Part shown: piece after piece, positions 1 to 11,399 of the stretch | How the letters are laid out: every line of letters begins with the position of its first letter | How positions within the stretch are numbered: position 1 is the stretch's first letter | Assembly: GCA_933228675.1 (NCBI GenBank) | Contig: OW121741.1 | Coordinates: 16,691,571-16,755,570, forward strand | From: Stomorhina lunata | Taxonomy: Eukaryota > Arthropoda > Insecta > Diptera > Rhiniidae | Reading direction: 5' to 3' | Length of the DNA: 64,000 nt | Translations under genes and position numbers: made by a program | The notes under the pieces: model-generated | What the model was told of the DNA's origin: nothing | The model's database searches: none | Seen by the model: only the letters and a program-made list of their open reading frames with translations

Positions 1-190
1 GTTTTGAAAAGTCCCACAAAAAACAGAGTATACCGCTTTTACACTAATTCGGAAACAACTAATGAAGACGATTACCCAATGAGAGAAACATAAGGTACAC
101 ATACGTGTTCATAGAATGTATGTATGTTTCTTTGTGCGTTTATGAAATTTTACGATTTGAAATCCCAGGTACGGCAAAACGGTTGAAGAT
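1..190. mobile_element. Fragment of a CAAAGACT-family foldback element (cut by window edge)
   Basis: The text at 1-60 (AAAAGTCCCACAAAAAACAG, then GAGTATACCGCTTTT and a following 'ttcggaaacaact') matches the interior of the foldback element at 13557-13957, and the next 100 bases (GGAGACGATTA-like, 'ccaatgagagaaa', then 'acatacgtg') match the same element from about 13675. Its terminal inverted repeat lies to the left of the window. A third relative starts at 11698. No coding capacity is visible, so this is a non-autonomous copy. Confidence 0.6.
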
Positions 191-820
191 ATCAACCTGA
201 CCTTTTTTGAGTTTTATTTGACCATTTATTTGTTTTATGACACTGCAAAGAAAATGTATAATTTGTAAGATTTCCTGAACAAAATTTTCAAAAAATCAGG
301 AAATGACTTTTGAAACCGACCTTTGAAAAAGTATAATTTACTAAGTAACTTTGATAATATTTTGAGAAAAATCCGCTTTTTAGTACTCAGAGGCCATAGA
401 ATGGTAAATCATGTCTTACTTTGGAATTTCTTTACTTTAAAAGTAAAATTTTTGCTGCATATCCTTAGGCATTTCGTTAAATACAAGAACTTTGGGGGAA
501 AAATTAAAATAATTCGAAAACTACTTCATGAATTTTTTTACTTTGACGACTTTAAATTAACATAATTTTGATATAAATAATTTTAAAGAATTTAATTTGT
601 AAAAATGTTGTCAAAACCAAAAACACTCCCACTATTCCTCATACAAATAATTTTTATAGTTTAAGCGGGTTATGGGCACAATTTTACCTTATCCTATTGA
701 TCTAAAATTTTCAAGAGACTTTTTTTAGCAATTCGAACCAATCTGGAGGTTGGCTTAAAAGAAATTCCAACTTAAAAAAAAAAAAATAACTGGCAGCCTA
801 AGAGTTCAGCCTTAGCCTAA
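191..820. other. AT-rich intronic sequence, nothing recognised
   Basis: Non-repetitive AT-rich DNA lying upstream of the Ddr exons, so presumably intron. An 80-codon open frame at 323-565 has no ATG at its first codon and a composition typical of random AT-rich sequence. It is not considered a gene. Confidence 0.5.
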
Positions 821-958
821 GCATAATCTAGTTCAAACTTTAGATCATGGTCTAGTTCATATTTCAATTCGTAATCTAGTTCATAGCCATGTTCATACTC
901 TAAGTCATAATCCAATTCAAAGTCCAGTCCATAATCTACTTCCTACTCTGATTCCTAG
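821..958. repeat. Degenerate short tandem repeat (TCTAGTTCATAG-like)
   Basis: Diverged copies of a 10-18-base motif of the form 'taatctagttcatag'. The same motif recurs at 2886-2985, so the two short blocks bracket the left ~142-bp array. The bracketing suggests that the array and its borders were copied or expanded together. Confidence 0.6.
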
Positions 959-2885
959 TACAAAGAAAACATTTTAAATAAAAATTGAATATTTCTTAAG
1001 TTCTAAGTTTGGAAAAAAGTTCCAAGATATTTTTAGTTTTTTTTCGCTATTGGAAAGTAAACCTATTAGTTCAAAAGAATCCAAAAGAATTTTAAATAAA
1101 CATTAAATATTTCTCAAGTTATGACACTTTAAAACCAACATTTTAATAAATTATTCCAAACAAGATTCAAGTTTTTGTTACTTTTTAGGTTTTAGAAAGT
1201 AGACACTTCAATTCAAAGAAATCAGGAAGAATTTTGAATAAAAATTATAAGTTTCTCAAGTTATGACACTTTAAAACCGAAATTTTTAAAATTTCTACCA
1301 AAAACAGGTCCAAGATTTTGTTAGATTTTTCGGTTTTGAAATGCAAACACTTCAGTTCAAAATAATCGGAAATTTTAGTTAATAACTAAATATTTCAAAA
1401 GTTATGTCACCTTAAATTCAACATTTTGAAAAATTCTTAAAAAAAAATGGTCCAAGATTTTGTTTAGTCCCTTGATTCCTTGTGAAGCAAGAAGATTTCT
1501 TCCAAAAAGGGACAAGATTTTTTTTTGATATTGGTAAATAAACACTTTAATTCAAAAAAATCAGAAAGAATTGAATATAAGGATTAAACCTTCTGAAATT
1601 GTGTCAATTTAAAAACAACATTTTGAAGGTTTTTTCCAAACAAGGTCCACAATTTTTTTTAGTTTTTCGCTATTGGAAAGTAAACACTTTAACTCAAAAG
1701 AATCAGAAAGAGTTTTGAATAAAAATTAAATATTTATAAAATTATGTCACTTTAGAATCAACATTTTAAAAATTTCTCCCCAAATAGATTTAAGATTTTA
1801 TTACTTTTTTCGCTTTTGGAAAGTAAACACTTCAATACAACGAAATCAGAAACTATTTTATGTAAAGATTTAATATTTCTGAAGTTATGTCATTTTCAAA
1901 ACAATATTTTGAAGATTTCTGCAAAAAAAAACCATCCAAGATTTTTTAAGTTTCTTCGTTTTTGAAAAGTTAACCCTTCAATTCAAAAGAATCAAGAAGA
2001 ATTTTAAAAAAAACACTAAATACACACTTTAAAAACAAAATTTTGAAGATTTTTTCCAAAAACGGTCCAAAAGTTTTTTTAGTTTTTTCGTTATTGGAAT
2101 GAAAACAATTTAATTTTAAAGAATCAGAAAGAATTTTAAATAAGAATTACATATTTTTAAAGTTATGTCACTTTAAAAAACAACAACATTTAAAAATTTT
2201 CTACCGAAAAGATGTTTAAAGTTTTTTTACTTTTTTGTTTTTGGAAAGTCAACAATTTAATTCATAAGTAATAGAAAGAATTGTGCATAAAACTTCAATA
2301 TTTCTAAAGTTAAGTCACTTTAAAATCAACATTTTGAAAATTTCTACCAAAAAAAAAGGTACAACAATTTGTCAGTTTATTCGATTTTGGAGCGCAAACC
2401 CTTTACTTAAAAAAAAATCAAAAAGAACTTTAAATAAAGATTAAATATTTCTAAAGTTATGTCATTTTAAAACCAACATTTTGAAAATTTCTCCCGAAAA
2501 AGGTACAAGATTTTGTATTTTTTTTCCAAACACAATTTTGAGTATTTTGGAGAAAAATTTATATTTCTAAAGTTATGTCACTTTAAAAGCAGCATTTTGA
2601 AAATTTCTACCAAAAATAGGTCCAAAAGTCAAAAAATACGTGAAATTTTTTTTTATTCTTTACTTCAAAAATCAGAAATAATTTTAAACAAAAAATAAAA
2701 ATTTCTAAAGTTATGTCACTTTAAAACCAATTTCCCAAAAACGAAAATTTTTTCGTTTTTGGGAAGTAAACCATTTACTTCGAAAGAATCAAAAAAATTT
2801 TTGAATAAAAATTGAATGTTTCTAAAGTTATGTCACTTTAGAGTCAACATTTTGAATATTTCTCCAAAAAAAGGTCTAAGATTTT
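959..2885 (+). repeat. Tandem array of ~142-bp units, left arm of an inverted pair
   Basis: Units contain in order 'aagttatgtcacttt', 'ccaacattttgaaaatttct', 'ggtccaagatttt', 'ggaaagtaaacactt' and 'tcaaaagaatcagaaagaat'. The anchor AAGTTATG(T/A)CAC starts near 1116, 1258, 1399, 1739, 1882, 2159, 2307, 2455, 2569, 2708 and 2825, mostly 138-148 bp apart with two shortened units of about 115 bp. Identity between units is moderate, so the array is old. It lies upstream of the Ddr kinase exon on the same strand and is probably transcribed as intron. The reverse-complement array is at 3505-5410. Confidence 0.88.
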
Positions 2886-3504
2886 CAAAGTCTAGTTCCT
2901 AGTGTAATTCATAGTCTTATTCTTGATCATAGTCTAGTTTCTAGTATCGCCATAGACCAGTCCATATTCTAGTTCGTAATACAAACAGATGAGAATTTAG
3001 CATCTGTGTTTTTAACACAAACACATCTTTTGCATCTTTTACACATACACACACTTTCTTTCAAGTATTTGTACTTGTCCTTGTCGCTGTAGTAGTAAGG
3101 AAACGTAAAAGTTTATTTGTCTCTTTTCCGGTTGAAGTCATGCCCTTAAGCTTTAATAATATCATAGAAAATTCTTGTGACTTTCAAGTTGTAGTTGTTG
3201 TTGCTGCTCTTGCTGATGTTGTTTTTGCTGTTCTTATATTTGTTGTTTAATTTTCTTGTTCTTTGTTGTTTTAGCTATTGTTATTTACGAATACTTTCAC
3301 CAGTTTTTCTATTACCAACTTTTTTGTTGCTGTTTCTGCTAAAGCTCTTTGGTCGTTGTAGTTGTTTGTTGCGTTTTGTTTCAGGCTTTAAGTTCAGGAT
3401 AAAAAGAAATGTTAAGAACAATAGAGAGGAAAAATAATATTGTTTACACATATGTTATGTTGGCAAAAGCTCTTTTATGTTAAGTTGAGCTACAGAGGGT
3501 AGCT
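2886..3504. other. Spacer between inverted ~142-bp arrays
   Basis: About 620 bases of mostly unique sequence. The first 100 bases repeat the TCTAGTTCATAG-like motif. Around 3190-3400 there is a (TTG/CTG)-rich stretch that gives an 80-codon leucine-rich open frame; this is low-complexity sequence, not a gene. If the inverted arrays pair in RNA, this is the loop. Confidence 0.6.
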
Positions 3505-5410
3505 TAAACTTTGGGAAAGGTTTGGCAGAAATTTTCAAAAATGTTGGTTTTGAAGTGTTAAAACTTTGGAAATGTTTATTTTTTATTTAAAATTCTTTTT
3601 GGTTCTCTTAAATTAAAGGGTTTACTTTCCAAAAGCGAAAAAAGTAACAAAATTTTAAACTTTTTTTGTAGAAATTTTCAAAATGTTGTTTTTAAAGTGA
3701 TATAACTTTAGAAATATTTAATTTTCATTCAAAATTCTTTTCTATTCCTTTGAATTAAAGTGTTTACTTTCCAATATCGAAAAAACTAACAAAATCTTGG
3801 ACCGTTTTTTGGCAGAAATTTTTCAAATGTTTTTTTTTTAAGTGACATAACTTTAGAAATATTGAATTTTTATTCAAAATTTTTTTTCGATTCCTTTGAA
3901 TAGAAGTGTTTTCTTTTCAATAAAGAAAAAATATTACAGAATCTTAAACTTTTTTGTGAGAAATTTAAAGAATCTTGTTTATAAAGTGACATAACTTTTA
4001 AAATATTTAATTTTTTTTCAAATTTCTTCTGGATTCTTTTGAATTAAAGAGTTTACATTTCAATATCAAAAAAATAAAAAAAAATTTGGAACTTTTTTCA
4101 AAACTTTAAAAATGTTTAATTTTTATTCAAATTTTTATCTGATTCCTTTAAATAGAAGTGTTTACTTTTCAATGAAGAAAAAAAAATATTGCAAAATCTT
4201 GAAATTTTTTGTAAGAAATTTTCAAAAAGGATATTTTTAAGTTACATAATTTTACAAATATTTAAGTTTTAATCAAAATTCTTTTTGATTCTTTTGAATT
4301 TAAAGGTTTACTCTCCAATAGCGAAAAAAATAAAAAATTCTTTGAACTTTTTTTCGAAATGTTTGTTTAAAGTGATACAACTTTAGAAATATTTAATTTT
4401 CATTACAAATTAATTTTGATTTTTTTGAATTAAAGGGTTTACTTACTCTCTTACCTTTTTGGTGAGAAATTTTTAAAATGTCATTTGTTAAGAAACATAA
4501 CTTATGAAATATTTAGTTTCTGTTCAAAATTCTTTTTGATTCATTTGAATTGAAGTATTTACCTTCCAATAGCGGAAAAACTAACAAAATCATGAACCGC
4601 GTTTGGGGAAGTCTTTAAAATGTTGTTCTTAAAGTGATATAACTTTTGAAACATTCATTTTTTGTTCAAAATTCTTTCTGGTTCATTTGAGTTGAAGGGT
4701 TTATTTTCCATTAAATAAAAAATTTAAGAAATCTTGAACCTGTTTTAGGAGAAATTTTCAAAATATTATTTCTAAAGTAACATAACTTTAAAAATATTTA
4801 ATTTTTGTTAAAAATTCTTTATTATTCTTATGAATTAAAGCGTTTACTTTCTAATAACGAAAAAAGCTAAAAATGTGTTGACATTATTTTTAAAGTGACA
4901 TAACTAAAGAAATGTTTAAGTTTTATTCAAAATTCTTTTTGACTCCTTTAAATTAAAGGGTTTACTTTCCAATTGCGAAATAATCTAAAAAAAATCTTGA
5001 AAGTTTTTTTCAAAATGTTGGTTTTAAAGTGACATAACTTTAAAAATTTTAAAGTTTTATTCTAAATTCTTTTTAATTCTTTTAAATTAAAAGGTTTACT
5101 TTCGAATAACGAAAAGAACTCGTACATTTTTTTTCAACTTTTTGAGAGACATTTGTTTTAAAGTGACATAACTTTAGAAATATTTAATTTTTATTCAAAA
5201 TTGTTTCTGATTCCTTTGATTTAAAGTGTTTACTTTTCAAATTTTGAAAAAGTATACAAAATCTTGCACAATTTGTTTGGTACAAATTTTCAAAATCTTA
5301 TTTTTAAAGTGACATAACTTTAGAAACATCTAATTTTTATTTCAAATTCTTTCTGATTCCTTCAAACTAATGTGTTTACTTTAAAATTTTGAAAAATTTT
5401 GAACATTTGT
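3505..5410 (-). repeat. Tandem array of ~142-bp units, right (inverted) arm
   Basis: Reverse complement of the unit at 959-2885: each unit reads 'tttcaaaatgttg', 'aaagtgacataacttta', 'gaaatatttaatttttattc', 'aaaattctttttgattcctt', 'gtttactttcc' on the + strand. Roughly a dozen diverged units are visible, several shortened. The matching length of the two arms (about 1.9 kb each) and the short spacer make a large imperfect hairpin within the presumed Ddr intron. Confidence 0.88.
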
Positions 5411-6423
5411 AGCCATTTCCTTCATTGTGTCTGATGAGAGTAGTATTCTACCGAATTCGTTGAGACTGTCCCTTTCCCTAAAGTTCAGGTTTGCCCTTAT
5501 ATTTAAAACATATGTTCAGCATTTCTTATTTGAACTAAAAGATTCTCGCTTTCATAAATGTCTGTTTGTGTGTAAGTAAGTTGTGTAAATGCATTTGTAT
5601 GGGTACGTGTGTCTGTATTGTTCCGTTTCCTTTACAAAACTCAAGTATGTAAACGTGTATGATTTCTCGAGCTTGTTATCGTGTAGTTAATTAATTTATT
5701 TAGTGTGGTTATTTCTTTTTTCGCTTTTGGGAATATATACTTTTTTGTCGTGCCCAAACACACGCACTAACATGAAAATACAGTAAAACCTTGATATACA
5801 TACATATATATAAGAGAAGTTTAAATTTTGAAGTAAAGTGCAGTTAAGGCTCTAAAAAGCTGTAAAGAAAGTTTATATCTCGTTTCTTCTTTTTCATAAT
5901 TTTTATCTTAAAACGAGTATTTACTGTATTTTTGTTTTCATATAAATTTCATATAAAAATGCCCATTATTTTCATTTTCTACAGCTACAATTTTTTTTTC
6001 ATTCTCAACAATACTTTTTCATATGAAAGCAAAAAAAAAAACAAAACACTCATAGTGGAAAAAAATTTCAAGGATAATATTTGTTTTCGAAACGAAAAAA
6101 AAACCAAACCGCCATAATAAAGTTAATTTAAGTTGAGTAATTTATGGTTAAAGTGCGTTTTAAACTTGAAAATTATAAAGTGTTATTTTAACAAAACATA
6201 CAACAAAAAAACGGGGGAAAATTACCAAATAAACGGAAATTTACTAAATAAACGAAAAATTATAAAAATAAAAAAAATTACAAAATAAATGAAAAATTTT
6301 AAATGTAAAGGATTAAAGTTAATTAAACAGAAAAATGCTAAAAAACAAACAAAAACTATGAAACTTGGCAAAATTATTAAAACTTGTAAAAATTTTAAAA
6401 TTGTTAAAAAACTTATAATTTAA
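5411..6423. other. AT-rich intron with no recognised feature
   Basis: Unique AT-rich sequence between the inverted repeat arrays and a small MITE. It holds simple A- and T-rich tracts and no plausible exon. The open frame at 5932-6117 starts at a non-ATG codon and is low-complexity. Confidence 0.5.
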
Positions 6424-6538
6424 CGCCTTAATTCATAAACGAAATTTAAAATCATCAAATTTTTATAGTAGAAATTTTGTTGGGAAATTTTGAATTATTA
6501 GCTTGTCATAGCCATATTTTTCGTTTATGAATTAGGTG
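6424..6538. mobile_element. Short palindromic MITE with AATTCATAAACGAAA ends
   Basis: The left end reads CTTAATTCATAAACGAAA and the right end reads TTTCGTTTATGAATTAGG, which are near-perfect inverted complements around a ~75-base AT-rich middle. Related copies sit at 9885-9998, 10024-10131, 10162-10269 and 48260-48363. Size, inverted ends and lack of coding fit a miniature inverted-repeat element. It lies only about 30 bases upstream of the Ddr exon acceptor. Confidence 0.72.
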
Positions 6539-6567
6539 GTAAATATTTTTTACTTTATTTATTTCAG

Positions 6568-6717
6568 GGTAAATTCACCTCTAAATCGGATGTTTGGTCC
6601 TTTGCCGTAACACTGTGGGAGATTTTGACTTTTGCCAGAGAGCAGCCCTATCAACAATTAAATGATGCCAAGGTTATTGAAAATATAGGACATATCTATC
6701 AGGATAATAATCAATAT
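6568..6717 (+). CDS. Ddr: Discoidin domain receptor tyrosine kinase, penultimate exon (kinase C-lobe)
   Basis: A 150-bp, 50-codon internal exon flanked by 'tttatttcag' and 'gtaagt'. The frame starts [20 protein letters not shown], the subdomain IX/X signature of receptor tyrosine kinases: the invariant Asp of S-D-V-W-S-F and the following L-W-E. The continuation T-F-A-R-E-Q-P-Y and V-I-E-N-I-G-H is the form characteristic of discoidin domain receptors, which bind collagen at the cell surface and signal through the cytoplasmic kinase. It splices in phase 0 to the exon at 9453. The upstream kinase exons, including the catalytic and activation loops, and the discoidin and transmembrane parts are not in the window. 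Family assignment is from residue pattern, not from a search. Confidence 0.93.
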
Positions 6718-9452
6718 GTAAGTTTTACAATTTCCTTATCAATTACCTAGTGTATAGAAAATGTTCGAAAACATTATAATTTGTACAAAAACTTCTCAGC
6801 AACATTTTGTTTTCTATAAAAAATATTTAGAAACATTGCATTTTCGATAGGAAATTCCCTTTACTGTAATATTCTAAACAAAAAACCTATTGCAACATAA
6901 TACTTTTACCCAAAAACAGACAGCAACATTCTGATTTATGAAGAAAATGCCTTGCAACATTACATAGCGTATAGAAAATATTCAAAAACATTATAATTTC
7001 TTCAAAAACTACTCAGCAACATTTTGTTTCCCATAAAAAATATTAAGCTACATTGCATTTTCGATATGAAATTTCCCTAAACATTATATTCTAAAAAAAA
7101 TCCTATTGTAACATTATAATTTCATCCAAAAACAATCAGCAACATTATGCTTTATAAAGAAAATGCCTTGCAACATTACAAAGTGTAGGGAAAATATTCG
7201 AAATCGTTATAATTTCTACAAAAACGAATCAGCAACATTATACTTTTATCCAAAAACCGTCAGCAACATTATGCTTTACGAAGAAAATGCCCTACAACAT
7301 TACAGAGTGTATAGAAAATATTCGAAAATATTATAATTTCTACAAAAACTACTCAGCAACATTTTTTTTCTATAAAAAATATTTAGCAATATTGCATTTT
7401 CGATAGGAAATTCCCTTTAATGTTATATTCTACAAAAAACCTATTACACTTTTATCCAAAAACAGTCAGCAACATTATGATTTATGAAGAAAATGCCTTG
7501 CAACATTACATAGTTTATAGAAAATATTCGAAAACATCATAGTTTCTACAAAAACTACTCAGCAACATTTTGTTTTCTATAAAAAATATTAAGAAACATT
7601 TCAATTTCGATAGGAAATTCCCTAAAACATTAGTTTCTATTCAAAAAACCTATTGCAGCATAATACATTTATATAAAAACCATCAGCAACATTATGCTTT
7701 ATGAAGAAAATGCCTGGCAACATTACATAATGTATAGAAAATATTGGAAAACATTATAATTTCTACAAAAATTTCTCAGCAACATTTTGTTTTCTATAAA
7801 AAATACTTAGCAACATTGCATTTTCGCTAGGAATTTCCCTAAAACTTTATATTCTACACAAAAAAACCCTATTGCAACATTATACTTTTATCCAAAAACC
7901 ATCAGCAACATTATGCTTTATGAAGAAAATGTCTTGCAACATTACATAGTGTTTAGAAAATATTCGAAAACATTATAATTTCTACTAAAACTACTCAGCA
8001 ACATTTTGTTTTTTGTAAAAAATATTTAGCAACATTGCATTTTCGATATTAAACTCCCTAAAATATTGTATTATATACAAAAAAACCTATTGCAACATTA
8101 TACTTTTATTCAAAAACCGTCAAAAACATTATGCTTTATAAAGAAAATGTCTTGCAACATTACATAGTGTAGAGAAAATATTAGAAATCGTTATAATTTC
8201 TACAAAAACTACTCAGCAATATTTTATTTTCCATAAAAAATATTTAGCAACATTGCATATTCGATAGGAAATTTCCTAAAACATTATATTCTTTACAAAA
8301 AACCTATTGCAACATTATACTTTTATCCAGAAACCATCAGCAACATTATACTTTAGGAAGAAAATGCCTTGCAACATTACATAGTGTAAAAAAAATATTC
8401 GAAATCGTTATAATTTCTACAAAAACTAATCAGTAACATTATACTTTTATCCAAAAGCCGTCAGCAACATTATACTTTACGAAGAAAATGTCCTGCAACA
8501 TTATAGAGTGTATAGAAAATATTCGAAAATGTTATAATTTCTACAAAAACTACTCAGCAACATTTTGTTTTCTATAAAAAAATATTTAGCAACATTGCAT
8601 TTTCGATAGGAAATTCCCTTTAAAATTATATTCTATACAAAAAACATTTTGCAACATTATGCTTTTATCCAAAAACAGTCAGCAACATTATGATTTATGA
8701 AGTAAATGCCTTGCAACATTACATAGTTTATAGAAAATATTCGAAAACATCATAATTTCTACAAAAACTACTAAGCAACATTTTGTTTTCTATAAAAAAT
8801 ATTAAGCAACATTTCAATTTCGATAGGAAATTCCCTAAAACATTAGTTTCTATACAAAAAACCTATTGCAACATTATACATTTATATAAAAACCATCAGC
8901 AACATTATGCTTTATGAAGAAAATGCCTGGCAACATTACATAATGTATAGAAAATATTATATTATATAATATATAATTTCTACAAAAACTTCTCAGCAAC
9001 ATTTTGTTTTCTATAAAAAATACTTAGCAACATTGCATTTTCGCTAGGAATTTCCCTAAAACTTTATATTCTACACAAAAAACCCCATTGCAACATTATA
9101 CTTTTATCCAAAAACAGTCAGCAATTATGATTTATGAAGCAAATGTTTTGCAACATTACATAGTTCATAGAAAATATTCGAAAACATTATAATTTCTACA
9201 AAAACTACTCAGCAACATTTTGTTTTCTATAAAAAATATTTAGCAACATTGCATTTCCGATAGGAAATTCCCTAAAACATTATATTCTATACAAAAATCT
9301 ATTGCAACATTATACTTCTATCCAAAAACCATCAGCAACATTATGATTTATGAAGAAAATGCCTTGCAACAAATTATAAAAAGTCATAACACTTTAAAAT
9401 TTATTATAACATATAATTTCTAAACACATTTTACATTTTCTTATACTTCTAG
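6718..9452 (+). other. Last intron of Ddr, filled with tandem repeats
   Basis: A 2,735-bp intron from 'gtaagt' to 'ttatacttctag'. Apart from short margins it is almost wholly the ~217-bp repeat array annotated separately. The splice junctions join 50-codon and 52-codon exons in the same phase. Confidence 0.9.
6740..9385 (+). repeat. ~217-bp tandem repeat array with ~1.2-kb higher-order duplication
   Basis: Units consist of alternating blocks each ending in 'cagcaacatt' or 'gcaacatt'. Examples are 'acatagtgtatagaaaatat', 'tctacaaaaactactcagc', 'gcattttcgataggaaattc' and 'tatacttttatccaaaaacc'. The 'gtatagaaaatattcg' anchor falls near 6966, 7183, 7302, 7507, 7728, 7943, 8162, 8378, 8503, 8721, 8938 and 9160. 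Most steps are 205-222 bp, but two are short (119 and 125 bp). The short unit and the variants after it recur in the same order about 1,195 bp later, showing a second-level duplication. Confidence 0.9.
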
Positions 9453-9611
9453 CAACTTCTACCCCTACCCCCCAACTGTCCCCGGGAAATCTATGACCTG
9501 ATGTGTGAATGTTGGCAGCGCAATGAATCAAATCGTCCTAATTTCCGAGAGATTCATTTGTTTTTGCAGAGAAAAAATCTCGGCTTCAAACCGACCTTAA
9601 TGACTTATTGA
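9453..9611 (+). CDS. Ddr: Discoidin domain receptor tyrosine kinase, terminal exon
   Basis: A 159-bp exon after the acceptor 'ttatacttctag', with 52 codons and a TGA stop. It encodes N-C-P-R-E-I-Y-D-L-M-C-E-C-W-Q-R-N followed by N-R-P-N-F-R-E-I-H-L-F-L-Q. This is kinase subdomain XI with the invariant Arg in the C-W-x6-R-P context, and it finishes the kinase domain about 15 residues before the C-terminus. The short tail with no further domain is usual for discoidin domain receptors. With the 6568-6717 exon it gives an uninterrupted C-lobe, so the gene looks intact here. Paralogous receptor kinases cannot be fully excluded, but F-R-E-I-H-L-F-L-Q is typical of DDRs. Confidence 0.93.
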   Translation, partial: QLLPLPPNCPREIYDLMCECWQRNESNRPNFREIHLFLQRKNLGFKPTLMTY

Positions 9612-9850
9612 AATTTTGAAACGAATTTATCGAATGAAGACCCCCAAAAAAATATCAGTCAAAGAAAACTAAAATATCAATTATGAATTGAATTTTTTTT
9701 TATATATAAAATAAAATTTAAAGAAAAATAAGAAAAAAAAATATGAAAAAAATACAAAAAAAATTAAATTGTAATAAGAAAATAGTTTTTAAGAAATTTT
9801 TAAGAAAAATTAAAATTTTAGTAATAAAATGAAGTTTTTAAGAAAAATTT
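9612..9850 (+). other. Probable Ddr 3' untranslated region
   Basis: AT-rich sequence directly after the TGA. An AATAAA hexamer lies at 9823-9828, about 215 bases after the stop, and is the first strong candidate polyadenylation signal. Further AATAAA sites occur near 10003 and 10042, so a longer 3' UTR that includes the MITE copies is possible. Confidence 0.5.
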
Positions 9851-9884
9851 AGGCGAATGAAGAAATTGGAAACTAAAAATTTAC

Positions 9885-9998
9885 CCCCTTAGGCATAAAC
9901 GAATAATAGTCTAACTACAAACTTATAAAATCAAATTTTTCAAACAAAATTCCTGCAATAAGCCTTTGATAAGTTTAAAAGTCGTTTTTGAATTAGGG
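9885..9998. mobile_element. Palindromic MITE, AATTCATAAACGA family (copy 1 of 3)
   Basis: Starts 'cccttaggcataaacga' and ends 'tcgtttttgaattaggg', which are inverted complements with a few changes. It is about 114 bp, matching the copy at 6424-6538, and lies just after the Ddr 3' end. Confidence 0.65.
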
Positions 9999-10023
9999 CA
10001 ATAAATTTAAAGTTAAAACTTGA

Positions 10024-10131
10024 CCTCCTAATTCATAATCAATAAATGTAGTTATAACAAGCTTATTCAAATTTTCAAATTTTCATACTATAAGATTTTG
10101 ATAATTCTATAATTCTTTTATGAATTAGGGG
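10024..10131. mobile_element. Palindromic MITE, AATTCATAAACGA family (copy 2 of 3)
   Basis: Starts 'ctcctaattcataatcaa' and ends 'ttcttttatgaattaggg', inverted ends of the same family. Spacing from copy 1 is only about 25 bases. Confidence 0.68.
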
Positions 10132-10161
10132 TTTAGTTAAAAAGTTTAAAATAAAATTTAG

Positions 10162-10269
10162 CCCCTTATTCATAAACGATTTATAATATTTTCAAAGTCT
10201 TATTGTAGGAATTTTGTACGAAATATATTATAAGTTTGTCCTAACTTTATTTTTCTTTTATGCATAAGG
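10162..10269. mobile_element. Palindromic MITE, AATTCATAAACGA family (copy 3 of 3)
   Basis: Starts 'ccccttattcataaacga' and ends 'ttcttttatgcataagga'. The three copies in a row within 390 bp suggest either serial insertion into a preferred site or local tandem duplication of one copy. Confidence 0.66.
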
Positions 10270-10855
10270 ATTTTAAAATAAGAAAAATTTCTAAAACTTA
10301 AACCAAATCTCATAAATGTAAATTTACTAAACCGATAAAAATTTCTTACTTAGGAGTCAATTTAGCAACTCCCCTTAACACAAAATGATTTTAAATCATT
10401 TTAAGCAATCACCATTAATAGTTGTATTAAATTTAAGATTAGATTTAAACTAAAAATCGCTTAAATTATACCCAAAATTTCGTAAATTGTATATAAATAA
10501 AAAATTTCCAAATTTTTTGATTTTCCCCAAAAACCTAATAAATGTTTTCATTTTCTAGATGTGTCATAAATTAAGTACCTATCTCATAAATAAGAAAAAG
10601 AAGAAGAAAACTATATCCTACTACTACTGACCTGTCATTTCACTCACTCAAATATACACTCAAAGAAAACATATAACATACAAATCCAACAAAATGAAAC
10701 TTATAACCTAAAATATATCCTAAAACTTTAACCTCATTTTTTGAATCCTCTCATCAAATAAACTAGAAAAAGACAAGTAAAGAAGTCTAGTCTGTTATGA
10801 TCGACTAGAAGATATCCTACACCAGAGAGTTAATGGTTTATGAGGGAGAAAGGGC
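10270..10855. other. AT-rich intergenic sequence
   Basis: Non-repetitive AT-rich sequence 3' of Ddr. No exon, RNA gene or repeat recognised. Confidence 0.5.
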
Positions 10856-10869
10856 TAAGTTTGGACCGA

Positions 10870-11330
10870 TTCTCATATGCGTTATAATGCAATTTTATTG
10901 CGTTAAAACTCATTATAATGCAATTGTGATGCATTATAATGCATTATAACGCATTATAATGCAATAATAATGCATTATAATGCAATAATTATGCATTATA
11001 ATGCAATAATAATGCATTATAATGCAATAATAATGCATTATAACTAATTATAATGCAACTATAGGGTATTGTATGCATTATAATGCAATTTAAATGTATT
11101 ACAACTTAATATAAAGCAATTTTAATGCGTTGAAATTCTATCATAATGCATCATAATGCGACTATAATGTATTGTATGCATTATAATGCAATTTTAATGT
11201 ATTAAAGCTTACTATAATGCATTTATAATGCAATATTACGCATTATTATGCGATTAGAATTCATCATAACGCATTATGCTTTATAATGCCATTTTATTGC
11301 ATTATAACGCGATTATAATGCATTATAAAC
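10870..11330. repeat. Satellite based on the palindrome TGCATTATAATGCA
   Basis: About 30 imperfect copies of GCATTATAATGC, usually spaced by 'aataat' or by related short spacers, so the period is near 19-20 bp in the regular part (10960-11040) and looser elsewhere. The core is a perfect 14-base palindrome, so the array has no strong orientation. Confidence 0.85.
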
Positions 11331-11399
11331 CAAAGCCCAATTTAACTCTATTAAAATCTACTTAAACCCATTATAATCCCTATATCTTCGATTATGGTG

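Noticed and set aside
3195..3437. 80-codon leucine-rich open frame
   Set aside because: Translation of a TTG/CTG-rich low-complexity stretch; the first codon is not ATG and there is no exon context.
1..6567. Further upstream Ddr kinase exons
   Set aside because: Searched by eye for the activation-loop and catalytic-loop sequences that should precede the 6568 exon; none was found, so they lie left of the window.
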